Shown piece after piece: positions 25,680 to 32,546 of a stretch of DNA of 64,000 bases. This DNA is from Lentzea fradiae (GTDB taxonomy: Bacteria > Actinomycetota > Actinomycetes > Mycobacteriales > Pseudonocardiaceae). The position numbers and the translations under genes were made by a program. The notes beneath the pieces are model-generated. The model was not told the origin of the DNA. It was given only the letters and a program-made list of their open reading frames with translations, and did no database searches. How positions within the stretch are numbered: the stretch's first letter is position 1; each line of letters starts with the position of its first letter. The stretch is from assembly GCF_900100955.1 (NCBI RefSeq), contig NZ_FNCC01000012.1:124001-188000 (forward strand). The letters run 5' to 3'.

Positions 25680-26492
25680 CTACCTCTCGGCAGCCAGCCT
25701 CCCGATCCACTCGGCTGACTCGTCGGGCGTCAGCGCCAGCTTCGAGAGGTGCTTGAACACCAGCTTACTGGCCTTCACCCGCCCGGTGTCCTCGACGTGT
25801 GTGGCTCCCGCTGGGTGCTCGACGTAGAGCACGGACATCTCGCCGGGATAGGCGAAGTCCAGCAACGTGAATGATCCGTTCTGGCCGTCGGTCAGCCCTG
25901 CAGCGTCCGGCAGCACCCACACTGTGACATTCGGCAGCAGAGCTGTCCGATTGATGTGCGACAACTGCTGCCCATCCGCGTGGCGAAGTGCCGCCTCCGC
26001 GATGACCGCGTGGTATTCGAGGGGCCTGTCGCCGGACAGCCGCTGCTGGCGCCGGGTACGGACAGCGATCTGGTTCTCGATCCACTTCCGGGAATGCTGC
26101 ACCTGCCACCCGTGGAACACCGCACGCATGTAGTCCTCGGTCTGCAGCAAACCCGGGATGTAGCCGAGCTGGAACGTGCTGACCCGAACCGCGTCATGCT
26201 CCAAGCTGAGGTAGCCCTGGTCCTCGATGCCGTACGGGTGCCACCAGCCCTTCTCACTGGCCCGCTCCCACATCTCCACGAACGGCGCTTCCTCCGACAC
26301 CACCACGCCGTACAGGTCGAGCATCGCCCGCAGCCCGTGGAACTCCGGCAGCTGCCCGTTCTCGATGCGGCTCAGCTTCTGGTAGTTGTAGCGGAGCCGG
26401 TGGGCGGCCTCCCGCTGGCTCAGCCCAGCCCGTTCGCGCAGTCTCTTCAACGCCTCGCCGAGGCGCACCTGCCGGAACGTGGGGTCGGACAT
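25680..26492 (-). CDS. Scr1-type helix-turn-helix regulator (XRE, DUF5753)
   Basis: A 270-residue regulator. An N-terminal XRE helix-turn-helix (LRERAGLSQREAAHRLRYNY) precedes the DUF5753 domain, recognised by the QLGYIPGLLQTEDYMRAVF segment and VWVLPDAAG. Proteins of this group are paired with DUF397 genes and influence development or antibiotic production in Streptomyces. ATG at 26492 chosen; an ATG at 26522 adds ten residues and neither has a clear ribosome binding site. Two DUF397 genes follow with almost no gap. Confidence 0.9.
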   Translation of the reverse strand: MSDPTFRQVRLGEALKRLRERAGLSQREAAHRLRYNYQKLSRIENGQLPEFHGLRAMLDLYGVVVSEEAPFVEMWERASEKGWWHPYGIEDQGYLSLEHDAVRVSTFQLGYIPGLLQTEDYMRAVFHGWQVQHSRKWIENQIAVRTRRQQRLSGDRPLEYHAVIAEAALRHADGQQLSHINRTALLPNVTVWVLPDAAGLTDGQNGSFTLLDFAYPGEMSVLYVEHPAGATHVEDTGRVKASKLVFKHLSKLALTPDESAEWIGRLAAER

Positions 26493-26547
26493 GTCCCGAA
26501 CGGTACGGACGAGATCTGACATTCGTGAATCACGGTGGCGAGGTCCC

Positions 26548-26823
26548 ATGAGGACTGTCCCGGTCATGGAGTACGTCCACAGCATCCGGTACCACCGGCG
26601 GAGCCAGAACGGCCGGCTCACGCTCGCCTACACCGAGATCGTCACGGATCATGGTTGGTACATAAGGAAAGAAGACGACTGGAAGTCCCGTTACACGACG
26701 GCCTGCGCGACCGAGTACCTCACCCGCGTGGCGGCGGAGGCGGGGACGTTCGCCGTGTCCGTGTGGCGGGGCGAGACGCGGGTCTGCACTGTCGGGCTCG
26801 ACTGGAATCCCTCGAAGAGGTGA
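26548..26823 (+). CDS. Small hypothetical protein, divergent from Scr1-type regulator
   Basis: A 91-residue protein rich in aromatic and basic residues (EYVHSIRYHRRSQNGRLTLA, then DHGWYIRKEDDWKSRYTT). No family is recognised and no signal peptide is present. Start at 26548 after GGCGAGG; a second ATG at 26566 is possible. It reads away from the regulator gene 55 bp upstream, so it may be a target of that regulator. Confidence 0.6.
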   Translation: MRTVPVMEYVHSIRYHRRSQNGRLTLAYTEIVTDHGWYIRKEDDWKSRYTTACATEYLTRVAAEAGTFAVSVWRGETRVCTVGLDWNPSKR

Positions 26824-26825
26824 AC

Positions 26826-27386
26826 TCAGCGGCGGAGCAGTCCGGCGAGCAGGCCCGCGATGTTGTAGGCGTCGTCGTGGCCGCGGTGGTGCGTGCCGTC
26901 CAGGGGTCGTCCGGCGATGCGGAGCGCCTCGGCCATCCCGACCTCGCGCGGCAACGCGTGGGTCAGCGCGAACAGCGTCTTGACGTTCAGGTGCCGTGGG
27001 CCGAACGGGTAGGGGACGCCGTAGTCGGCGCATTGTCGTTCGAACATCTTGCGGTCGTAGTCGCCGTACGAGGCCCACACGCGCCGGTCGGAGCGGTAGT
27101 CCTTGCGCAGCACCGCGCACGCGTCGGCGAACGACAGGCCGTCCGCCACGTCGTCGGCCGTCAAGGTCGTCAGCCGGGTGCAGAACGGACTGACTGACGA
27201 CCTCGTCGGCCGCACCAGGACGGACCGCCGTTCGCCTCGCTCCCCCGTCGCCACCGAGAGCGGGCAGATGCCGATCTCGATGATCTCCGAGACCTCGCCG
27301 TCCGGACGGGTTCCCTCCCAGCAGGTCGACTCCACGTCGACCACCAGCACCTCGTCGAGCGCTATCACCTGCTGATCGTCCCGCAC
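26826..27386 (-). CDS. DEDDh 3'-5' exonuclease (KapD/ERI-1-like)
   Basis: A 186-residue exonuclease of the DnaQ superfamily. The motifs are VVDVEST (Exo I), SYGDYD (Exo II) and HHRGHDDAYNIA (Exo III with the His-Asp pair), giving the complete DEDDh set. It resembles the ERI-1/KapD branch, which trims RNA or short single-stranded nucleic acid, rather than a polymerase proofreading subunit. GTG at 27386. It is convergent with the 91-residue gene and stands alone. Confidence 0.88.
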   Translation of the reverse strand: MRDDQQVIALDEVLVVDVESTCWEGTRPDGEVSEIIEIGICPLSVATGERGERRSVLVRPTRSSVSPFCTRLTTLTADDVADGLSFADACAVLRKDYRSDRRVWASYGDYDRKMFERQCADYGVPYPFGPRHLNVKTLFALTHALPREVGMAEALRIAGRPLDGTHHRGHDDAYNIAGLLAGLLRR

Positions 27387-27411
27387 CTGTCCAGCGGAAA
27401 TCCGGGGTGCG

Positions 27412-28170
27412 TCAGACGATCACGGCACCGCCGTCGACGACGAGCGTCTCGCCCGTGACGTAGCCGCCCGCGGGGGAGGCCAGGAAGACCACGGCGGCGG
27501 CCAGCTCCTCGGGATCACCCGTTCGCCCGGCGGGCAGGGACGCCTGGACCTTGTCCAGGTACCCCGGCGGGTACTGCTCGGTCATCTCGGAGGCGAAGTA
27601 GCCGGGGCAGATGGCGTTGACGCGGATGCCCTTGCGCCCGGTCCACTGCTGCGCGAGGTCGCGCGTCAGGCCGAGCAGGCCCGCCTTCGACGCCGAGTAC
27701 GCGGCCTGGGGGATGCCGCCGCTCACGAGCCCCAGCACGCTGGAGATGTTGATGATCGAGCCGCCGGAGGTCATGACGGCCGCGGCCGCCTGGGCCATCC
27801 AGTAGGCGCCGTTGAGGTTGATGTCCATGACGCCGCGGAACTCCTCCGGCGTCTCGCGCGACGCCGGCACCGCCGACGCGACCCCCGCGTTGTTCACCAG
27901 CACGGCGACCGTGCCGAACTCGGCCGCCGCACGGGCGACCTCACGGCAGTCCTCTGGCTTCGACACGTCGGCCTGCACGACCAGGGCGCGCCGCCCGGCC
28001 GCCTCCACCAGCGCGGCGGTCTCCTTCAGCCGGTCCGCACGGCGGGCGGCGAGAACGACGTCCGCGCCCGCCTCCGCGAGGCCCTTGGCGAACGCGACAC
28101 CGAGCCCGGAGGACGCGCCGGTGACGATCGCGACCTTCCCGTCCAGCCGGAACTTGTCGAGAATTCCCAC
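27412..28170 (-). CDS. SDR family oxidoreductase
   Basis: A 252-residue classical SDR (GILDKFRLDGKVAIVTGASS start). Motifs: TGASSGLG, VNNAGVA, NISSVLG and YSASK. It ends in GETLVVDGGAVIV. The DKFRLDGKVA opening is typical of 3-hydroxyacyl-CoA or gluconate-5-dehydrogenase-like SDRs; with a thiolase and acyl-CoA dehydrogenase upstream, oxidation of a 3-hydroxyacyl-CoA is the better guess. Its GTG shares one base with the thiolase stop (TAGTG), so translation is coupled. Confidence 0.9.
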   Translation of the reverse strand: MGILDKFRLDGKVAIVTGASSGLGVAFAKGLAEAGADVVLAARRADRLKETAALVEAAGRRALVVQADVSKPEDCREVARAAAEFGTVAVLVNNAGVASAVPASRETPEEFRGVMDINLNGAYWMAQAAAAVMTSGGSIINISSVLGLVSGGIPQAAYSASKAGLLGLTRDLAQQWTGRKGIRVNAICPGYFASEMTEQYPPGYLDKVQASLPAGRTGDPEELAAAVVFLASPAGGYVTGETLVVDGGAVIV

Positions 28171-29366
28171 TACTGCAACCTCTCCAGGATGATCGCCATG
28201 CCCTGACCACCGCCGACGCACATCGTCTCCAGCCCGAACTGGGCGTCGCGGGCCCGCATGCCGTTGATCAGCGTCGTCATGATGCGCGCGCCGGTCGAGC
28301 CGAACGGGTGACCGAGCGCGATGGCACCACCGTGCACGTTCAGCCGGTCGATGTCGATGCCCAGCTCGCGCTGGGAGCCGAGCACCTGCACGGCGAACGC
28401 CTCGTTGATCTCCACGAGGTCGATGTCCGAGACGGACATCCCGGCGTGCGCGAGCGCCTGCCTGGTGGCGTCGACCGGGCCGAGGCCCATGATCTCCGGC
28501 GACAGGCCGGAGACACCCGTGGACACGATGCGCGCCAGCGGGGTCAGGCCCAGCTCGCGCGCCCGCACGTCGCTCATGATCACCACGGCGGCGGCGCCGT
28601 CGTTGAGCGGGCAGCAGTTGCCGGGCGTGACGGTGCCCTCCGGCCGGAACGACGGCTTGAGCGCCGACACGGCCTCCAGCGTCACGCCGGACCGCGGCCC
28701 GTCGTCGGTGGAGACCACCGTGCCGTCGGGCAGGGTGACGGGCGTGATCTCGCGGGCGAAGAAGCCGTCCGCGATGGCCTTCTCGGCGAGGTTGTGCGAC
28801 CGCACGCCGAACTCGTCCTGGTCGTGCCGCGAGATCCCGAGCCGGGTGGCGACGTTCTCGGCCGTCTGCCCCATCGAGATGTAGTAGTCGGGCAGCTGTC
28901 CTTCGAGACGCGGGTCGGTCCACGGCGCGTTGGACTCGGCCGTGTCCTTGGTGCGCTGCTGCGCCTCGTCGAACAGCGGGTTGTCCGACGGCACACCGGA
29001 GTGCAGGTACCGGGAGACGCATTCCACACCGGCGGAGATGAACGCGTGGCCCTCCCCCGCCTTGATCGCGTGGAACGCCATCCGCGCGGTCTGCACGGAC
29101 GACGCGCAGAACCGGTTGACCGTGGTGCCCGGCAGCCCGTCGTGCCCGAGCTGCACGGCCACGCGGCGCGCGATGTTCTGCCCGTGCTCGTCCTGCGGTT
29201 CGGCGCACCCGAGGTGCAGGTCGGTGATCTCGGACGCCGGGATGTCCCCGAGCGCGGCCGAGACCACCTGCGCGGCCAGGTCGTCCGGCCGCAGCGACAC
29301 GAGCGAGCCCTTGCGGGCACGGCCGATCGGCGACCGGGCGGTGGAGACGATGACGGCTTCGGTCAT
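28170..29366 (-). CDS. Acetyl-CoA acyltransferase (thiolase)
   Basis: A 398-residue thiolase. The acylated cysteine is Cys87 in NRFCASSVQ, the base His353 lies in GGAIALGHPFG, and the second cysteine Cys383 is in CVGGGQGMA. Length and motifs fit degradative FadA-type enzymes, which release acetyl-CoA (or propionyl-CoA) from 3-oxoacyl-CoA. ATG at 29366, 10 bases after the acyl-CoA dehydrogenase stop. With the flanking dehydrogenase and SDR it covers most steps of a beta-oxidation round; a dedicated hydratase is not in this operon. Confidence 0.93.
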   Translation of the reverse strand: MTEAVIVSTARSPIGRARKGSLVSLRPDDLAAQVVSAALGDIPASEITDLHLGCAEPQDEHGQNIARRVAVQLGHDGLPGTTVNRFCASSVQTARMAFHAIKAGEGHAFISAGVECVSRYLHSGVPSDNPLFDEAQQRTKDTAESNAPWTDPRLEGQLPDYYISMGQTAENVATRLGISRHDQDEFGVRSHNLAEKAIADGFFAREITPVTLPDGTVVSTDDGPRSGVTLEAVSALKPSFRPEGTVTPGNCCPLNDGAAAVVIMSDVRARELGLTPLARIVSTGVSGLSPEIMGLGPVDATRQALAHAGMSVSDIDLVEINEAFAVQVLGSQRELGIDIDRLNVHGGAIALGHPFGSTGARIMTTLINGMRARDAQFGLETMCVGGGQGMAIILERLQ

Positions 29367-29376
29367 GGTGTTCTCC

Positions 29377-30522
29377 CTACAGGCCCAGGTCGCGGCCGAT
29401 GAGTTCCTTCATGATCTCGTTGGAGCCCGCCCAGATCTTCGTGACGCGGGCGTCCATCCACGCGCGGGCGACGCGGTACTCGGTCATGTAGCCGTAGCCG
29501 CCGTGCAGCTGCACGCAGGCGTCGATGACCTCGTTCTCGATGTCGGCGCTCCAGTACTTCGCCTGCGCCGCCTCGACCGCGGTCAGCTCGCCCTTGACGT
29601 GCTGCATCGTCAGGTTGTCGACGAACGCCTGCGTGACGTCGAGCTTGGTGCGCAGCTCCGACAGCAGGAACTTGTTGTGCTGGAACTTGCCGATCGCCTG
29701 GCCGAACGCCTTGCGCTCCTTCACGTACTCGAGCGTCTCGTCGAAGATGCCCTGCGCGTGCGCGAGGTTCGAGATGGCGGCGCCGATGCGCTCCTGCGGC
29801 AGGCGCTCCATCATGTAGATGAAGCCCTGGCCCTCCTCGCCGATCATGTTCGCGGCGGGCAGCCGGACGTCGGAGAAGAACAGCTCCGCGGTGTCGGACG
29901 GGTGCTGGCCGACCTTGTCGAGCTTGCGGCCGCGCTCGAAGCCGGCCATACCGGTCTCGACGGCGAACAGCGTGATGCCGCGCGCACCCTTCGACGGGTC
30001 GGTGCGGGCCGCGACGACGATCATGTCGGCGGTGTAGCCGTTGGTGATGAACGTCTTGGAGCCGTTGAGGATCCAGTCGTCACCGTCGCGCACCGCGGTG
30101 GTCTTGAGCGCGGCGAGGTCGGAGCCGCCGGACGGCTCGGTCATCGCGATGCCGGTCTTGAGCTCGCCGGTGCACATGCCGGGCAGCCAGCGCTGCTTCT
30201 GCTCCTCGGTGCACAGGTCGACGATGTACGGCGCCACGACGTCGCCGTGGATGCCGAAGCTCGACGCGACCGCGGCGTTGACGCGGCACAGCTCCTCGGC
30301 GAACACCGTGTTGAAGCGGTAGTCGTTCGCCCCGCTGCCGCCGTACTCCTCGGGGATCTCCAGGCCGAGCAGGCCCTGGCGACCGGCCTCGAGCCACACG
30401 TCCCGGTCGATCACCCGCTCCTCGATGAACTTCTCGATGTTCGGGGTGACCGTGCGCTCGACGAACGCCTTCGCCGACTCCCGGAACGCGGCGTGATCCT
30501 CGTTGAACAGCGTTCGCTGCAC
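29377..30522 (-). CDS. Acyl-CoA dehydrogenase
   Basis: A 381-residue flavoenzyme that introduces the trans-2 double bond in acyl-CoA. Family signatures: AMTEPSGGSDLAALKTTA for FAD and substrate, ERIGAAISNLAHAQG, and the QLHGGYGYMTEY loop near the C-terminus. The segment that holds the catalytic Glu in medium-chain enzymes reads WAGSNEIMK, so the base probably sits elsewhere as in long-chain or isovaleryl types. GTG at 30522 lies five bases after GGAGG; an ATG at 30534 overlaps that signal. Two CTAAGC-N4-GCTTAG operators lie directly upstream. Confidence 0.92.
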   Translation of the reverse strand: MQRTLFNEDHAAFRESAKAFVERTVTPNIEKFIEERVIDRDVWLEAGRQGLLGLEIPEEYGGSGANDYRFNTVFAEELCRVNAAVASSFGIHGDVVAPYIVDLCTEEQKQRWLPGMCTGELKTGIAMTEPSGGSDLAALKTTAVRDGDDWILNGSKTFITNGYTADMIVVAARTDPSKGARGITLFAVETGMAGFERGRKLDKVGQHPSDTAELFFSDVRLPAANMIGEEGQGFIYMMERLPQERIGAAISNLAHAQGIFDETLEYVKERKAFGQAIGKFQHNKFLLSELRTKLDVTQAFVDNLTMQHVKGELTAVEAAQAKYWSADIENEVIDACVQLHGGYGYMTEYRVARAWMDARVTKIWAGSNEIMKELIGRDLGL

Positions 30523-30535
30523 CACTACCTCCATA

Positions 30536-30551
30536 CTAAGCGGTTGCTTAG
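30536..30551. promoter_or_regulatory. CTAAGC-N4-GCTTAG operator, copy 2
   Basis: Perfect 6-bp arms around GGTT, touching the ribosome binding site region of the acyl-CoA dehydrogenase gene. Confidence 0.75.
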
Positions 30552-30553
30552 CG

Positions 30554-30569
30554 CTAAGCGCACGCTTAG
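30554..30569. promoter_or_regulatory. CTAAGC-N4-GCTTAG operator, copy 3
   Basis: Perfect 6-bp arms around GCAC. It lies 18 bp centre to centre from copy 2, close to two helical turns, which would let two TetR dimers bind side by side. A -10-like TACGAT follows at 30577 toward the TetR gene. Confidence 0.75.
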
Positions 30570-30615
30570 CGTGCAGTACGATTCCATGCGCTGTCAACAC
30601 GCGAGGAGCGGCCCG

Positions 30616-31236
30616 ATGACCACGACCGGACTGGACGAGTTCGCGCTGCTCGACGAGACGTGGCACGCGATCACGCCGGAGGCCGCGCGCCGCATGCTGA
30701 TCGCCGCCGCGCACGCGTTCGCGGGCAAGGGATATCACGCCACGACCACCAGGGACATCGCCGCGCTCGCGGGAATGTCCCCGGCGGCGGTGTACATCCA
30801 CTACCGGTCCAAAGAGGAGCTTCTCTTCAACATCTCACTCGTCGGACACGAGACGTCACTCGCCGTGCTGACGCGCATCGAGGGAGGCGACGCGGCGGAG
30901 CGGCTGCGGAACGCGGTGGCGGCGTTCGCGGGATGGCACGCGGAGCACCACACGACGGCACGGGTGGTGCAGTACGAACTGAGCGCGCTCACGCCGGAGC
31001 ATCACGCGGAAGTGGCGGAGCTGCGCAGGCAGATCGAGCGCACGATGCGGTCGTTCATCGCCGACGGCGTCGAAGAGGATGTGTTCGAGGTGCCGGACCT
31101 CAAGGGCACCACGCTGGCCGTGCTGTCGCTGTGCATCGACGTCGCACGGTGGTACCAGCCGGGAGGCAGGCGGACCCCGGACGAGATCGGCGCGATGTAC
31201 GCCGACCTCGTCCTGAGGATGGTCCGGCCTACCTGA
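30616..31236 (+). CDS. TetR-family regulator, likely ligand of CTAAGC operators
   Basis: A 206-residue regulator. The helix-turn-helix covers about residues 25-70: AAAHAFAGKGYHATTTRDIA and AGMSPAAVYIHYRSKEELL. The C-terminal domain belongs to the larger acyl-CoA-responsive-looking group (TetR_C with WHAEHHTTARVVQYELSAL). ATG at 30616 after GAGGAG. Divergent from the acyl-CoA dehydrogenase operon across two palindromes, so autoregulation and repression of that operon are expected. Ligand and operator assignment are inferred. Confidence 0.88.
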   Translation: MTTTGLDEFALLDETWHAITPEAARRMLIAAAHAFAGKGYHATTTRDIAALAGMSPAAVYIHYRSKEELLFNISLVGHETSLAVLTRIEGGDAAERLRNAVAAFAGWHAEHHTTARVVQYELSALTPEHHAEVAELRRQIERTMRSFIADGVEEDVFEVPDLKGTTLAVLSLCIDVARWYQPGGRRTPDEIGAMYADLVLRMVRPT

Positions 31237-31501
31237 CCGATTTCTTGCCGTACATCCCCGCGACGACCGAGACGCCGACCGCGGCGAGCACGAGCTGCAC
31301 GATCACCTCGATCCAGTCGATGCCGGGGGTGTCCTCCACACCGAGCAGGCGCGCGATCCACGTCCCGACGAACGCCGCCACGATGCCGACCAGGATGGTC
31401 AGCCAGATCGGGATGTTCTGCTTGCCCGGCGCGAGCAGCTTGCCGAGCAAACCCAGGATCAGACCGATGACGAGCGCACTGATGACACCGCCGACCGACA
31501 T
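31229..31501 (-). CDS. GlsB/YeaQ/YmgE family small membrane protein
   Basis: A 90-residue protein with three hydrophobic segments: GGVISALVIGLILGLLGKLL, then WLTILVGIVAAFVGTWIARL and VIVQLVLAAVGVSVVAGMY. This fits the transglycosylase-associated (YeaQ/YmgE) family, often induced by envelope or osmotic stress, biochemical role unknown. ATG at 31501. The final bases overlap the end of the convergent TetR gene by 8. Confidence 0.88.
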   Translation of the reverse strand: MSVGGVISALVIGLILGLLGKLLAPGKQNIPIWLTILVGIVAAFVGTWIARLLGVEDTPGIDWIEVIVQLVLAAVGVSVVAGMYGKKSVR

Positions 31502-31587
31502 GACCGTCTCCTCCCGCCACTCCCCGGGGCACCCCGGGGATCTCACGGGCATCATCCAGCCACAGTGGACGGTTCGCAGCGCGAGAG

Positions 31588-32367
31588 CTACCAGCGGCTT
31601 CCGCTGACCTGGCTCATCCACTGGTTGATGGTCGCGGTCCAGTCCGTGCCCACCGCCTGCTGGTGGGACACGGCGAACCGGCCGTACACGTCGCCGCCCG
31701 ACCGGAGCAGCCCGGCGCGCTTGTCGGCCTCCAGGATCACGTGCAGTTCACCCGGTGTGGTGACGAACGTCAGCTCGACCTGCTTGAGACGGCCCGCGAA
31801 CTGCGGCGGCGGGTAGAACTCGATCTCCTGGTAGAACGGCAGCTGCTGCGGCACGCCGTAGATGCGGCCCTTCTCGTTGTCCGCCTTGGTGAAGCGGAAA
31901 CCCATGTGCCCGAACGCCTGGAGCACGGCGTCCTGCGAGGGCAGCGGGTGCACCCAGATCGGGTCGAGGTCGCCGGGGTCGAGGGCGCCGCGGACCTCCA
32001 GCTCGGTGCGCAGGCCGAGCTGCATGCCGTGCAGCTGCATGCCGCCGACGACGTTGATCGGGCACTCGAACGGCACCGGGACCTGGAACGGCAGCGTGAG
32101 GTTCTGGTGCGGCTGGGCGAGGATGCGCTGGCCCACGGAGAACTTGTGGAACTCCATGTTGGTGTTGTACTCGTTGTCGCCGCTCTCGACCTCGACGCGG
32201 GTCAGGAGCGCGAGCGTGACGTGGTCGATCTCGGCGGGGTGGTCGCCGCCGGCGATCCGCACCTCACCGGACAGCACCTCACCAGGGCGGACGTTCGGGT
32301 TGGTGAGCACCGTGTCGACGGTCGGCCCGCCCACGCCGAACGCGCGCATCATCCTCTTGAACACCAC
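31588..32367 (-). CDS. SpoOM-family (arrestin-like) protein
   Basis: A 259-residue protein of the sporulation-control Spo0M family. The arrestin-like beta-sandwich spans about residues 1-130, with TVDTVLTNPNVRPGEVLSGE and LPFQVPVPFECPINVVGGMQ; a conserved C-terminal part holds EIEFYPPPQF. Spo0M affects sporulation and cell division in Bacillus by an unknown mechanism. GTG at 32367 lies five bases after AGGAGG. Divergent from the acyl-CoA carboxylase gene. Confidence 0.88.
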   Translation of the reverse strand: MVFKRMMRAFGVGGPTVDTVLTNPNVRPGEVLSGEVRIAGGDHPAEIDHVTLALLTRVEVESGDNEYNTNMEFHKFSVGQRILAQPHQNLTLPFQVPVPFECPINVVGGMQLHGMQLGLRTELEVRGALDPGDLDPIWVHPLPSQDAVLQAFGHMGFRFTKADNEKGRIYGVPQQLPFYQEIEFYPPPQFAGRLKQVELTFVTTPGELHVILEADKRAGLLRSGGDVYGRFAVSHQQAVGTDWTATINQWMSQVSGSRW

Positions 32368-32520
32368 TGCGGCCTCCTGAAGCCCTTCGGTTGGCGGGGG
32401 AAGTTCGTCAACACAATCGCCCGCTCGGGTGGAAGTGTTCCGTTGACGCCTCAGCCCCACGATCGGTTCCGTATGGACTTTCGTTCACCTGGGATGGCAA
32501 CATGCGACCGCCGTCACATA

Positions 32521-32536
32521 CTAAGCGGTCGCTCAG
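32521..32536. promoter_or_regulatory. CTAAGC-N4-GCTCAG operator, copy 4
   Basis: Same palindrome with one mismatch in the right arm. It runs into the AGGAGG ribosome binding site of the acyl-CoA carboxylase gene, so binding would block transcription or initiation there. Confidence 0.6.
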
Positions 32537-32546
32537 GAGGATTGCC

